Shown one piece after another: positions 1-5,445 of a DNA stretch of 14,135 bases. The position numbers were made by a program, and so were the translations under genes. The notes under the pieces were generated by a model. It was not told the origin of the DNA and searched no databases. It worked only from the letters and a program-made list of their open reading frames with translations. This stretch comes from Anaerolineales bacterium (GTDB lineage Bacteria; Chloroflexota; Anaerolineae; Anaerolineales; UBA11657), in assembly GCA_947503585.1 (NCBI GenBank), contig CANNEJ010000010.1:1-14135 (forward strand). The letters run 5' to 3'. Each line of letters begins with the position of its first letter. The first letter of the stretch is position 1.

Positions 1-22
1 GGGCGGCAATCCGCAGCGGTGT

Positions 23-529
23 TTAGCCGCTGAGGTCCACCAAGTGAGCGCTCTGCGAGGCCAGCGCAGGGGGCAAGCCGGGAGCAGAGTAAGTCGGCGG
101 GTTTGCAACCAGCCGGGCAATAAAGTCGTGCAATGCAGTGTTGCGCTGCAGCGCATCTTCAATCAGGGCGCGATTGCCGAAGTTGATTTCGCGCACGCGC
201 TCCAGGTGGCGCATGATGGCATCGCGCAAGCCACCCACGCGCGTGCTGCTCTGCTCATCCAAAAATGGCAGCCAGTCCGATACTTGCCGCAAGCCGCCAG
301 CGGGCGCACCTTCGGGGTGCCATTGCTCGAGGCATTCGCGCTGCTGCGCTTCGATCAGGGAGATGTCTGCAAGCTGGCGCGCCTTGCCGCGCACAATTCT
401 GTCCAATTCCACCGGGTCTTCCCGGCGCAGAACCTGGCGCTCCTGAATCGTTAAGTCGACAAAATTCTCAAGCGCAGCTAATTCTGCAGCCAGCCCGGCT
501 TCAAGCTGGCTGGCATAGCTCTCGTTCAT
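23..529 (-). CDS. flgN: FlgN-like flagellar export chaperone
   Basis: 168 residues. FlgN proteins are cytoplasmic chaperones that hold the hook-filament junction proteins FlgK and FlgL and bring them to the export gate. The product is almost entirely helical in character, with Leu/Ala/Glu heptads over about residues 5-60 and 95-140 and a flexible Pro/Ser-rich C-terminal tail. That shape and length fit the family, although sequence conservation in FlgN is always low. The assignment rests largely on position: it follows flgM directly, and its ATG overlaps the flgM TGA (ATGA, 526-529), the usual flgM-flgN pairing. It is probably transcribed with flgM from the sigma-28 promoter at 881-906. The gene is complete; flgK and flgL would be expected further left, outside the window. 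Confidence 0.8.
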   Translation of the reverse strand: MNESYASQLEAGLAAELAALENFVDLTIQERQVLRREDPVELDRIVRGKARQLADISLIEAQQRECLEQWHPEGAPAGGLRQVSDWLPFLDEQSSTRVGGLRDAIMRHLERVREINFGNRALIEDALQRNTALHDFIARLVANPPTYSAPGLPPALASQSAHLVDLSG

Positions 530-831
530 TTGACTACGGGCAGCAGCGCGCGTGCGAGCGCGTCGTCATCCACAAGGTAGGTGCCGTTCTGCACCTGCGA
601 CCGCAGCTGCGCAACGCGGTCAGACTGTGCGCCCGCAGTGCGATCAAATTCCGCCCGCGCCCGGCTGAGAGTGCGCGCCCGGTCAGACAGCGTGGCCTGG
701 TCGGTTGCCAGCTGGCCAACTGCCGGCCGGCCGGTGGCGGTTGCCTCGGTGACGGCTTGCGTTCCGGCCGCAGCCAACGGTGAGCCGTTGATGCGCGGAT
801 CGGAGTTGGCGGGATTGAGAGTTACATCCAT
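526..831 (-). CDS. flgM: Anti-sigma-28 factor FlgM
   Basis: 101 residues. FlgM binds FliA and blocks late flagellar transcription until it is exported through the finished hook-basal body. The C-terminal half (about residues 47-97) carries the family pattern: a TLSDRA segment, a helix ending in an Arg-Val-x-x-Leu run, then NGTYLVDDD and a final Ala-Arg-Ala-Leu-Leu helix, which is the sigma-binding part. The N-terminal 45 residues are low-complexity Ala/Thr-rich, as expected for the disordered export segment. The ATG at 831 has a good Shine-Dalgarno (AGGGGA, about 838-843). A sigma-28-type promoter lies upstream, so FlgM is probably made under its own target sigma factor, giving negative feedback. 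The cognate FliA gene is about 3.2 kb upstream in the same block. Confidence 0.93.
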   Translation of the reverse strand: MDVTLNPANSDPRINGSPLAAAGTQAVTEATATGRPAVGQLATDQATLSDRARTLSRARAEFDRTAGAQSDRVAQLRSQVQNGTYLVDDDALARALLPVVK

Positions 832-848
832 TTTTGTTTCCCCTGTCG

Positions 849-863
849 GCCGATTTTTTCGGC
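849..863 (-). other. Small hairpin in the flgM leader
   Basis: A perfect 5-bp inverted repeat (GCCGA/TCGGC) encloses a loop of five A on the minus strand. It lies between the predicted transcription start (about 873) and the flgM Shine-Dalgarno (838-843). No T-run follows, so it is not an intrinsic terminator. It could stabilise the message or influence flgM translation; this is inference. Confidence 0.4.
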
Positions 864-880
864 TCTATTTCTCTTATTGG

Positions 881-906
881 TATCGGCAATTATAGGGCAG
901 GCTTGA
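881..906 (-). promoter_or_regulatory. Sigma-28 (FliA) promoter for flgM-flgN
   Basis: On the minus strand a -35-like TCAAGCCT (906-899) and a -10-like GCCGATAC (887-880) are separated by exactly 11 bases. This matches the known enteric FliA layout TAAAGTTT-N11-GCCGATAA, with the -10 matching in seven of eight bases. Transcription would start near 873, leaving a leader of about 43 nt before the flgM ATG. A perfect TATAAT (894-889) lies inside the spacer, but no good sigma-70 -35 is found 16-18 bases upstream of it, so the sigma-28 reading is preferred. The promoter sits in the largest intergenic gap of the window. Confidence 0.75.
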
Positions 907-929
907 CCATAAATGCGCGACTAATTGCC

Positions 930-948
930 TAATTTACTGTAAATTTAG
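930..948. other. AT-rich palindrome over the flgG stop codon
   Basis: A perfect 7+7 palindrome with a one-base centre (AATTTAC-T-GTAAATT, 931-945) covers the last base of the flgG stop codon. It can be extended by two pairs with one bulged base. It lies 24 bp upstream of the sigma-28 -35 element. No T-run follows on the minus strand, so it is a weak terminator at best. It could be a processing site or an operator. Confidence 0.4.
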
Positions 949-1709
949 CCGCGCAAGCGAATTGCGAGCGTCAGCATCTCATCCGAAGTTTGCAGGGATC
1001 GCAGCGACATGCTGTAGGCGCGCTGCGCCAGCATCATCTGCGCCACCTCATTCTGCAGGCTCACGCCGGATTGCTCCACCATACCGGCAACCAGCGACCC
1101 AAATCCATCCGCATTGGGCGTGCCAATAATGGGCGGGCCGGAACTCTCGTCTGCCGTATAAGTGCTGCCGCCGGCATTGATCATGCCGCTGCTGTTTTCA
1201 AATGTGGCCATCGTGATCTGTCCGGCATTTTCCCAGTCCTGGCCAACGCGCACCTCCACCGCCCCATCGGCAGTAACGCGAATGTCTTTGGCTGTGCTCG
1301 GAATTGTGCCGCCCCAAATCAGGCGCAACCCGCTGGATGTCACCAGATTGCCCTCTGCATCGCGTTGAAATGCGCCGTTGCGGGTGTAGCCGGTAGTGCC
1401 GTCCGGCATCTGCACCCGAAAGAAGCCGGGGCCGAAAATAGCCAGGTCTGTGGGGTTGCCGCTTTGCACCATTGGTCCCAGCGTATAGGAGAGGCTGGTG
1501 TTCGGTCGCACCGCGGCTCCGCGGTACGGCCCGTTCATCAGGCTGGCAGGCACATTATCAAAAAGGTACTCTTGAAAATTTGCGCGCGAAGCCATGAAGC
1601 CGGGCGTATTCAGATTCGCCAGATTGTCTGCGGTCACATCCATTTCAAACTGGCGCGCCATCATGCCCACGGAGTTGGTGTGCAGAATGCTATGCGGGGT
1701 AAATGGCAT
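945..1709 (-). CDS. flgG: Flagellar distal rod protein FlgG
   Basis: 254 residues. FlgG forms the distal rod that carries torque from the motor to the hook. The N-terminal rod/hook signature NLANLNTPGF is at about residues 29-38. The central part has the FlgG-typical GFFRVQMPDGTTGYTRNG block and a Leu-Val-Thr-Ser-Ser-Gly turn, and the C-terminal helix holds the Gln-Arg-Ala-Tyr-Ser motif and a LQTSDEML run, close to FlgG rather than FlgF. The segment between the NLAN region and VRP (about residues 45-69) is roughly nine residues shorter than in E. coli FlgG, judged by eye; this includes the L-stretch region that distinguishes rod from hook subunits. The ATG at 1709 has an AGGAG Shine-Dalgarno at suitable spacing. 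It follows flgF by 34 bp and is the last gene before the flgM promoter. Confidence 0.93.
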   Translation of the reverse strand: MPFTPHSILHTNSVGMMARQFEMDVTADNLANLNTPGFMASRANFQEYLFDNVPASLMNGPYRGAAVRPNTSLSYTLGPMVQSGNPTDLAIFGPGFFRVQMPDGTTGYTRNGAFQRDAEGNLVTSSGLRLIWGGTIPSTAKDIRVTADGAVEVRVGQDWENAGQITMATFENSSGMINAGGSTYTADESSGPPIIGTPNADGFGSLVAGMVEQSGVSLQNEVAQMMLAQRAYSMSLRSLQTSDEMLTLAIRLRG

Positions 1710-1743
1710 GGTGTCTCATCTCCTGCGGAAAATTCAATGCGGG

Positions 1744-2547
1744 CTACACGCGACCTAAATCGTTTACCGCGCGGCCGGCCACCTGGTCTTCCATCTGCAA
1801 TACGCGCTGCGCAGCTTCATAGGCGCGTGCAGTTGTGGTCATTGCGGTAAAAGTAGCCACCGGATCCACGTTGGCCATTTCCAAATATCCCTGCCGCAGC
1901 CGGCCATTGGCCTTCACCGCCTCTTTATTCTGAATGAAGAGATTGGGGCTGTTGTCGTCGCGCACCAGATCCTCGTTGGGGTTGTCAAAACCAAACATGC
2001 CGATCATTCCGGCCGGCTTGCCATTGATAATGATGCGCCCTTCGGTTGTCACTGTCACATTGCCCACCGTATCTCCCATGCCGCCGCCAATGGCGTACGG
2101 CACAGGCACAATCGCATTTTCGGATTTCTCGTCCAGCACCCGGAAGCCGTCTGCCGTCACCAAATGGCCGTTCAGGTCGCGCGTGAAGCGGCCATCGCGC
2201 GTGTAGCGCACGCCATCCGGTGTCTGCACCGCAAAGAAGCCGTTGCCAGAGATGCTGAAGTCAAAGGGCTGCTCGGTTTCGCGCAATGAACCCTCGCCAA
2301 AATCCGTATACGGTCCGGTGGCAATTACACCCAACCCGCCCTTGCCCACCTGCTTGCCCGGGCTGGCGGACCGCGACCCGCCCTCGATGTTATTGATGTT
2401 CAAGCTCACAAAGTCATCCAGGCTGGTGTTGATCTGCTTGAAGCCAGCAGTGGTGAGGTTGGCCAGGTTGTGTGACAGCAGCTCCTGCCGGTACAAGTTG
2501 GCGTTCATGGCAGAGGCAGCGGCGTACATGCCGCGGTTGAGTGTCAT
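1744..2547 (-). CDS. flgF: Flagellar proximal rod protein FlgF
   Basis: 267 residues. This is a second rod/hook-family protein, with SHNLANLTTAGFK at about residues 25-37, a central NGFFAVQTPDGVRYTRDG block and a C-terminal helix with an Ala-Arg-Ala-Tyr-Glu-Ala motif. It is called FlgF because the N-terminus (LNRGMYAAASAM) and the ending QVAGRAVNDL resemble the FlgF 'DDxAGRANxLL' tail, and because a clear FlgG follows. FlhO of Bacillus is the same kind of protein. FlgF forms part of the proximal rod. The start overlaps the stop of the LPETG-protein gene (ATGA, 2544-2547), so translation is probably coupled. The FlgF/FlgG distinction is a sequence judgement; membership of the rod family is certain. 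Confidence 0.88.
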   Translation of the reverse strand: MTLNRGMYAAASAMNANLYRQELLSHNLANLTTAGFKQINTSLDDFVSLNINNIEGGSRSASPGKQVGKGGLGVIATGPYTDFGEGSLRETEQPFDFSISGNGFFAVQTPDGVRYTRDGRFTRDLNGHLVTADGFRVLDEKSENAIVPVPYAIGGGMGDTVGNVTVTTEGRIIINGKPAGMIGMFGFDNPNEDLVRDDNSPNLFIQNKEAVKANGRLRQGYLEMANVDPVATFTAMTTTARAYEAAQRVLQMEDQVAGRAVNDLGRV

Positions 2548-3656
2548 GACTTGCGAACCTTGCGGCGCAAAGCGGAGCCGCCCGCCCCCACACCCAGCGC
2601 GAGCAGCAGCAGGCCAATGCCCCGGCCTGCCCAGCCGTCCGGCAGAATTGCACCAGTCTCGGGAAGCTTCACCGGCAGTTCGGTCTCGGCGCTGGTTTGC
2701 GCAACCACGCTTTCTACAGGCTCGGGGACTGGTTCAGCAGTTGGCACTTCTGTTGGCGCCGGTGCTGCCACTGGCGCAGCCACCACTGCAGTGCCAAGCA
2801 CAGCCTCGTTCGGGAATATCGCAGACAGTGCACACGGTCCGCGCGTGGCCGGAATTGCAGCACCCTCGGCTTCAAAAGTAATCATCAGGTAGCGATACGT
2901 AGCAGCCGGCAAGGAAACCAATACCGGATCCAGCTGGCCGTTGGCGGGAATGTCGGCTATGTAGACGGGATTCTCCAGATTGGGTCCCAGCAGCCAAAGC
3001 GAAAGCTTCTGGCCGGCCCCCGGATCTACGCCGGAAATCTGAACGGAGAACTCTCCGGTGCCAAAGTTGACCAAACCGGTGCCCACCCCGGTTTGCACAC
3101 CCTCGGGGCACACATCCGGCATGTAGGACAAAAATGCGTCTTGCGGGCCGGCAGAATTTGCATCAAAGCTGCCGACCGCAGCTGCGGTCGGCGCAGCAGC
3201 CGGCGCAGCAGCAGACTCAGCGATGCCAGCCAGCGCACCGCTCAATGCGCGGCGCGCACTGGGCGCAGCGGGCACTGCACCGGCAGCCTCAACCGTAATC
3301 AACACCAGCGTATAGTCATTGCTGGGCAGTGCTACGGTCACCAGCGGCAGCTGGCCATCAGCCGGCAAGTCTCCAATGTACACAAAGCTGGCGTAGGTGG
3401 CATTGCTCAGCCAAACCACATAGCGTTCAGCGGCCAGCGCGGTCAGGCCATTGGCTTGCAGGCTGACCGACCCAACCACAAGATCCACAATTGCCGTACC
3501 GGCCGAGGAGGTGTTGCCAAAATTGCAAATGTCCGGCTGGCAGGTCAAAAACACAAGCTGGTCATCTTCTGCGGCCTGCGCCTTTCCACTGTAGCCTAAG
3601 ACCGCCGCCAGCAGCGCTGCCAGCACCGTCAGTCGAATCAAATTTATGTTTTTCAT
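2544..3656 (-). CDS. Secreted LPETG-anchored protein, two RskA-like repeats
   Basis: 370 residues, not a known flagellar family. A signal peptide occupies residues 1-29, with a hydrophobic core at 7-20 and likely cleavage after AQA. Two homologous repeats follow (about 35-138 and 175-277). Each has a PD(I/V)C start, a (V/L)WL strand, a YIxD(L/I)PAxGQL segment and a (I/M)ITxEAxGAxPA ending. The WL...VTVE.aG..P pattern resembles the extracellular domain of RskA-type anti-sigma factors, but no cytoplasmic sigma-binding domain is present. Cysteines at 39 and 44 (repeat 1) and 183 and 275 (repeat 2) could form disulfides. A Pro/Val/Ala/Glu linker (about 290-328) leads to LPETG (331-335), a hydrophobic helix and the tail RRKVRKS, a complete sortase sorting signal. 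Both ends overlap neighbouring genes by ATGA, placing it firmly in the operon. Function unknown; a cell-wall-linked component near the basal body is a guess. Confidence 0.85.
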   Translation of the reverse strand: MKNINLIRLTVLAALLAAVLGYSGKAQAAEDDQLVFLTCQPDICNFGNTSSAGTAIVDLVVGSVSLQANGLTALAAERYVVWLSNATYASFVYIGDLPADGQLPLVTVALPSNDYTLVLITVEAAGAVPAAPSARRALSGALAGIAESAAAPAAAPTAAAVGSFDANSAGPQDAFLSYMPDVCPEGVQTGVGTGLVNFGTGEFSVQISGVDPGAGQKLSLWLLGPNLENPVYIADIPANGQLDPVLVSLPAATYRYLMITFEAEGAAIPATRGPCALSAIFPNEAVLGTAVVAAPVAAPAPTEVPTAEPVPEPVESVVAQTSAETELPVKLPETGAILPDGWAGRGIGLLLLALGVGAGGSALRRKVRKS

Positions 3657-4054
3657 GTCTGTTGCCTCGCAATATTCAAAATTACATCAACTTCGCCGCG
3701 GCTCATGCCGAGCGCCTTCGCAATATCAAGTTGTTGTGCGCCTGCCTGGGCCATGCCCAAGGCCACGGTTGTGCGCTCCAATGGGTCACCGGCCGGGCGC
3801 TGCGCTGCCGGCTCGCTGCGCCCGCGCGCGGCCTCCAGCAGCCGGTTAAACCCTTCGCCGGCACGCATGCTCTCCGCCGGCACTGCGGTTGGCGGTGTGG
3901 CGCCAAGCGCCTTTAGCTCGCGCAGCACAGACCCCAGTTGCACGGCGCGCTGGCGTTCAGCGGCATCCGGCGACGAGAGCGCTGCGCGCCGCGCCAGCGA
4001 CATCAGATAAGTTGTGTTGCGCAGCAGTTCGCCGGCAGACACCGCATCACTCAT
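3653..4054 (-). CDS. Small protein with C-terminal helix-turn-helix, after fliA
   Basis: 133 residues, not assigned to a named gene. The N-terminal part (1-50) is helical and charged, 52-92 is a Pro/Ala-rich linker, and the C-terminus (about 94-130) looks like a small helix-turn-helix: Leu/Gly-rich helix, then LDIAKALGMSRGEVDVIL. This ending resembles the C-terminal 'IAk.Lg.grgEVeLil' segment of SwrB/YlxL-type and DUF2802-type proteins found in flagellar and chemotaxis operons. SwrB follows sigD in Bacillus, the same position as here relative to fliA, but SwrB has an N-terminal membrane helix and this protein has none. ATGA overlaps join it to fliA upstream (4051-4054) and to the LPETG gene downstream (3653-3656). 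A role in flagellar assembly or regulation is inferred from context only. Confidence 0.82.
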   Translation of the reverse strand: MSDAVSAGELLRNTTYLMSLARRAALSSPDAAERQRAVQLGSVLRELKALGATPPTAVPAESMRAGEGFNRLLEAARGRSEPAAQRPAGDPLERTTVALGMAQAGAQQLDIAKALGMSRGEVDVILNIARQQT

Positions 4055-4893
4055 GCCGTCACCTCTTGCAAAATGCGGCGCTGCGGCGCTGCCTGTGCCA
4101 CCGGCGCCAGCGCCGGCCGCACCGGGCTGGCCGGCCGCTGCTGGGCGCGCTGCATCACTGCGCGCAGCTCGATTACCGCCTTGGCATGCATTTGGCTCAC
4201 GCGCGACTCTGAAACACCCAGCACTTCGCCAATGTCGCGCATTGTCAACTCTTCGACATAGTACAAGGACAGCAATTGGCGGTCGCGGTCCGGCAGTGTT
4301 TGCAGCGCATCCTTTAGACTCAGGTGCAATTCTGATTCCATCATCACTGCCGTGGGGTTTATCTCCGGGTCGTTGTCCGGCAGGGTGTCGTACAAGCTCT
4401 CGCCATTGGGCAGCGGCGCATCCAGGGAAATCAGCACGCGGCTGGCATCCCCGTAGCTCTTCTGCAATTGCAACACCGTTAGCTTCATGTGACCCGCCAG
4501 CTCCTCCAGCGTGGGCGGCCGGCCCAGGTCAGTTTGCAGGCGCAGTGTGGCACGCTCAATGTCGCGCACGCGGCGCCGCGCCGGGCGCGAGAGCAAATCC
4601 ATGGTGCGCAGCGCATCAACAATTTGCCCGCGGATGCGCTGAATGCCATAGGTGCTGAACTTTGTGCCCCGCGTGGGGTCAAAGCGGTCAACTGCATCAA
4701 TCAGGCCCAACAGCCCTTGCCCGGCCAAATCCTGGTATTCCGGCCCGGCTTCCAAGCCCAGCCGCCCGAGTACAAAATGCACCAGCGGCACGTAGCGCAC
4801 AATCAACCCCTCACGAATGGAGGCCGCCTTGGTTTGGCGCAGCTCCACCCACAAGTGAATGTCGTCTTCGTATTTGTTTTCTTTGTCATCCAT
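4051..4893 (-). CDS. fliA: Flagellar sigma factor FliA (sigma-28)
   Basis: 280 residues. FliA directs RNA polymerase to late flagellar and chemotaxis promoters and is held inactive by FlgM. Region 2 (about 26-97) contains the EYQDLAGQGLLGLIDAVDRFD core and the TKFSTYGIQRIRGQI -10 recognition helix typical of sigma-28. Region 3 covers about 100-150, and region 4 (about 195-245) has LPDRDRQLLSLYY followed by a helix-turn-helix, DIGEVLGVSESRVSQ. A Pro/Ala/Gln-rich tail of about 32 residues (249-280) extends past region 4 and is absent from enteric FliA (about 240 residues). The ATG at 4893 has an AAAGGGA Shine-Dalgarno. It lies 29 bp after the small membrane protein gene. Its expected target, a sigma-28 promoter, is seen in this window ahead of flgM. 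Confidence 0.96.
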   Translation of the reverse strand: MDDKENKYEDDIHLWVELRQTKAASIREGLIVRYVPLVHFVLGRLGLEAGPEYQDLAGQGLLGLIDAVDRFDPTRGTKFSTYGIQRIRGQIVDALRTMDLLSRPARRRVRDIERATLRLQTDLGRPPTLEELAGHMKLTVLQLQKSYGDASRVLISLDAPLPNGESLYDTLPDNDPEINPTAVMMESELHLSLKDALQTLPDRDRQLLSLYYVEELTMRDIGEVLGVSESRVSQMHAKAVIELRAVMQRAQQRPASPVRPALAPVAQAAPQRRILQEVTA

Positions 4894-4922
4894 GACTTTG
4901 GTTTCCCTTTATGTGGCAGCCG

Positions 4923-5438
4923 TTAGGCTTCCCACGATTGCGTGCTGCTTGCGCTGCTACCCGGACCCCCCACCGCAAAGTGCCCGGCAAAATATGCGCT
5001 CATGTAGTGTGTATAGCCCCAACATGCCAGGCCAATTGCCAGCAGAATGAAAACGGCGCGGGTTGCCGCCATCATGAGCTCCACGCCATTTGCAACACCC
5101 GTCACAAGCGCAATTAGAAATGCCCAAAGTGGAATGAGGCGTGCGGCAACAAAAAGAGTCTCTAACCAGAATGGTGTCTGCGCGAGGCTAGCTGTGCTTT
5201 CCGCGCGGCCAGCAGCCAATTGCGGGCTTTCGGATGCGTCACGCCCCGCGCCGGGGATCTCGCCCTCCAGATTGGCGCTGGCGAACGCATCGTCGCGGCC
5301 GCCAAGCACCGCGTCCGGCCCGCCGGGCGATTCCGGTTCCATGCCAGCCCGTGCAGTGGCAAACGCCCGCTCCATTTCCTCGCCGTTAATTTCTCCGGCG
5401 ATGAGATCTTCAAGTTCCTGCTGGCTCATGGATGCCAT
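4923..5438 (-). CDS. Small two-helix membrane protein between flhF and fliA
   Basis: 171 residues, family not recognised. The N-terminus (residues 4-16, MSQQELEDLIAGE) resembles the FliM/FliN leader peptide of the type LSQxEIDALLxG, which in FliM binds CheY-P; FliM of this operon has LSDAEITALLNSG. An acidic Gly/Pro/Ala-rich linker follows (about 25-88), then two hydrophobic helices (about 96-114 and 128-148) and a short Ser/Gly tail. The start at 5438 is chosen because a GGGTGA Shine-Dalgarno lies 7 bases upstream and it begins 7 bases after the flhF stop. An upstream ATG at 5483 would overlap flhF by 38 bp and looks less likely. In many bacteria flhG or chemotaxis genes sit between flhF and fliA; neither is present here. 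A flagellar role is inferred from context. Confidence 0.8.
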   Translation of the reverse strand: MASMSQQELEDLIAGEINGEEMERAFATARAGMEPESPGGPDAVLGGRDDAFASANLEGEIPGAGRDASESPQLAAGRAESTASLAQTPFWLETLFVAARLIPLWAFLIALVTGVANGVELMMAATRAVFILLAIGLACWGYTHYMSAYFAGHFAVGGPGSSASSTQSWEA

Positions 5439-5445
5439 AGCTGGT

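Noticed and set aside
14..32. CAGCGG/CCGCTG hairpin over the flgN stop codon as a terminator
   Set aside because: The stem is only 6 bp and no T-run follows on the coding strand; the window ends too soon to judge further.
990..1850. Plus-strand open frame of 286 codons
   Set aside because: Antisense to flgG and the end of flgF, His/Arg/Ala-rich with no recognisable domain; a shadow frame.
2544..3656. Reading the LPETG protein as a true RskA anti-sigma factor for FliA
   Set aside because: It has no cytoplasmic sigma-binding domain; the N-terminus is a cleavable signal peptide and the C-terminal cytoplasmic part is only a short basic tail. FlgM is already present as the FliA antagonist.
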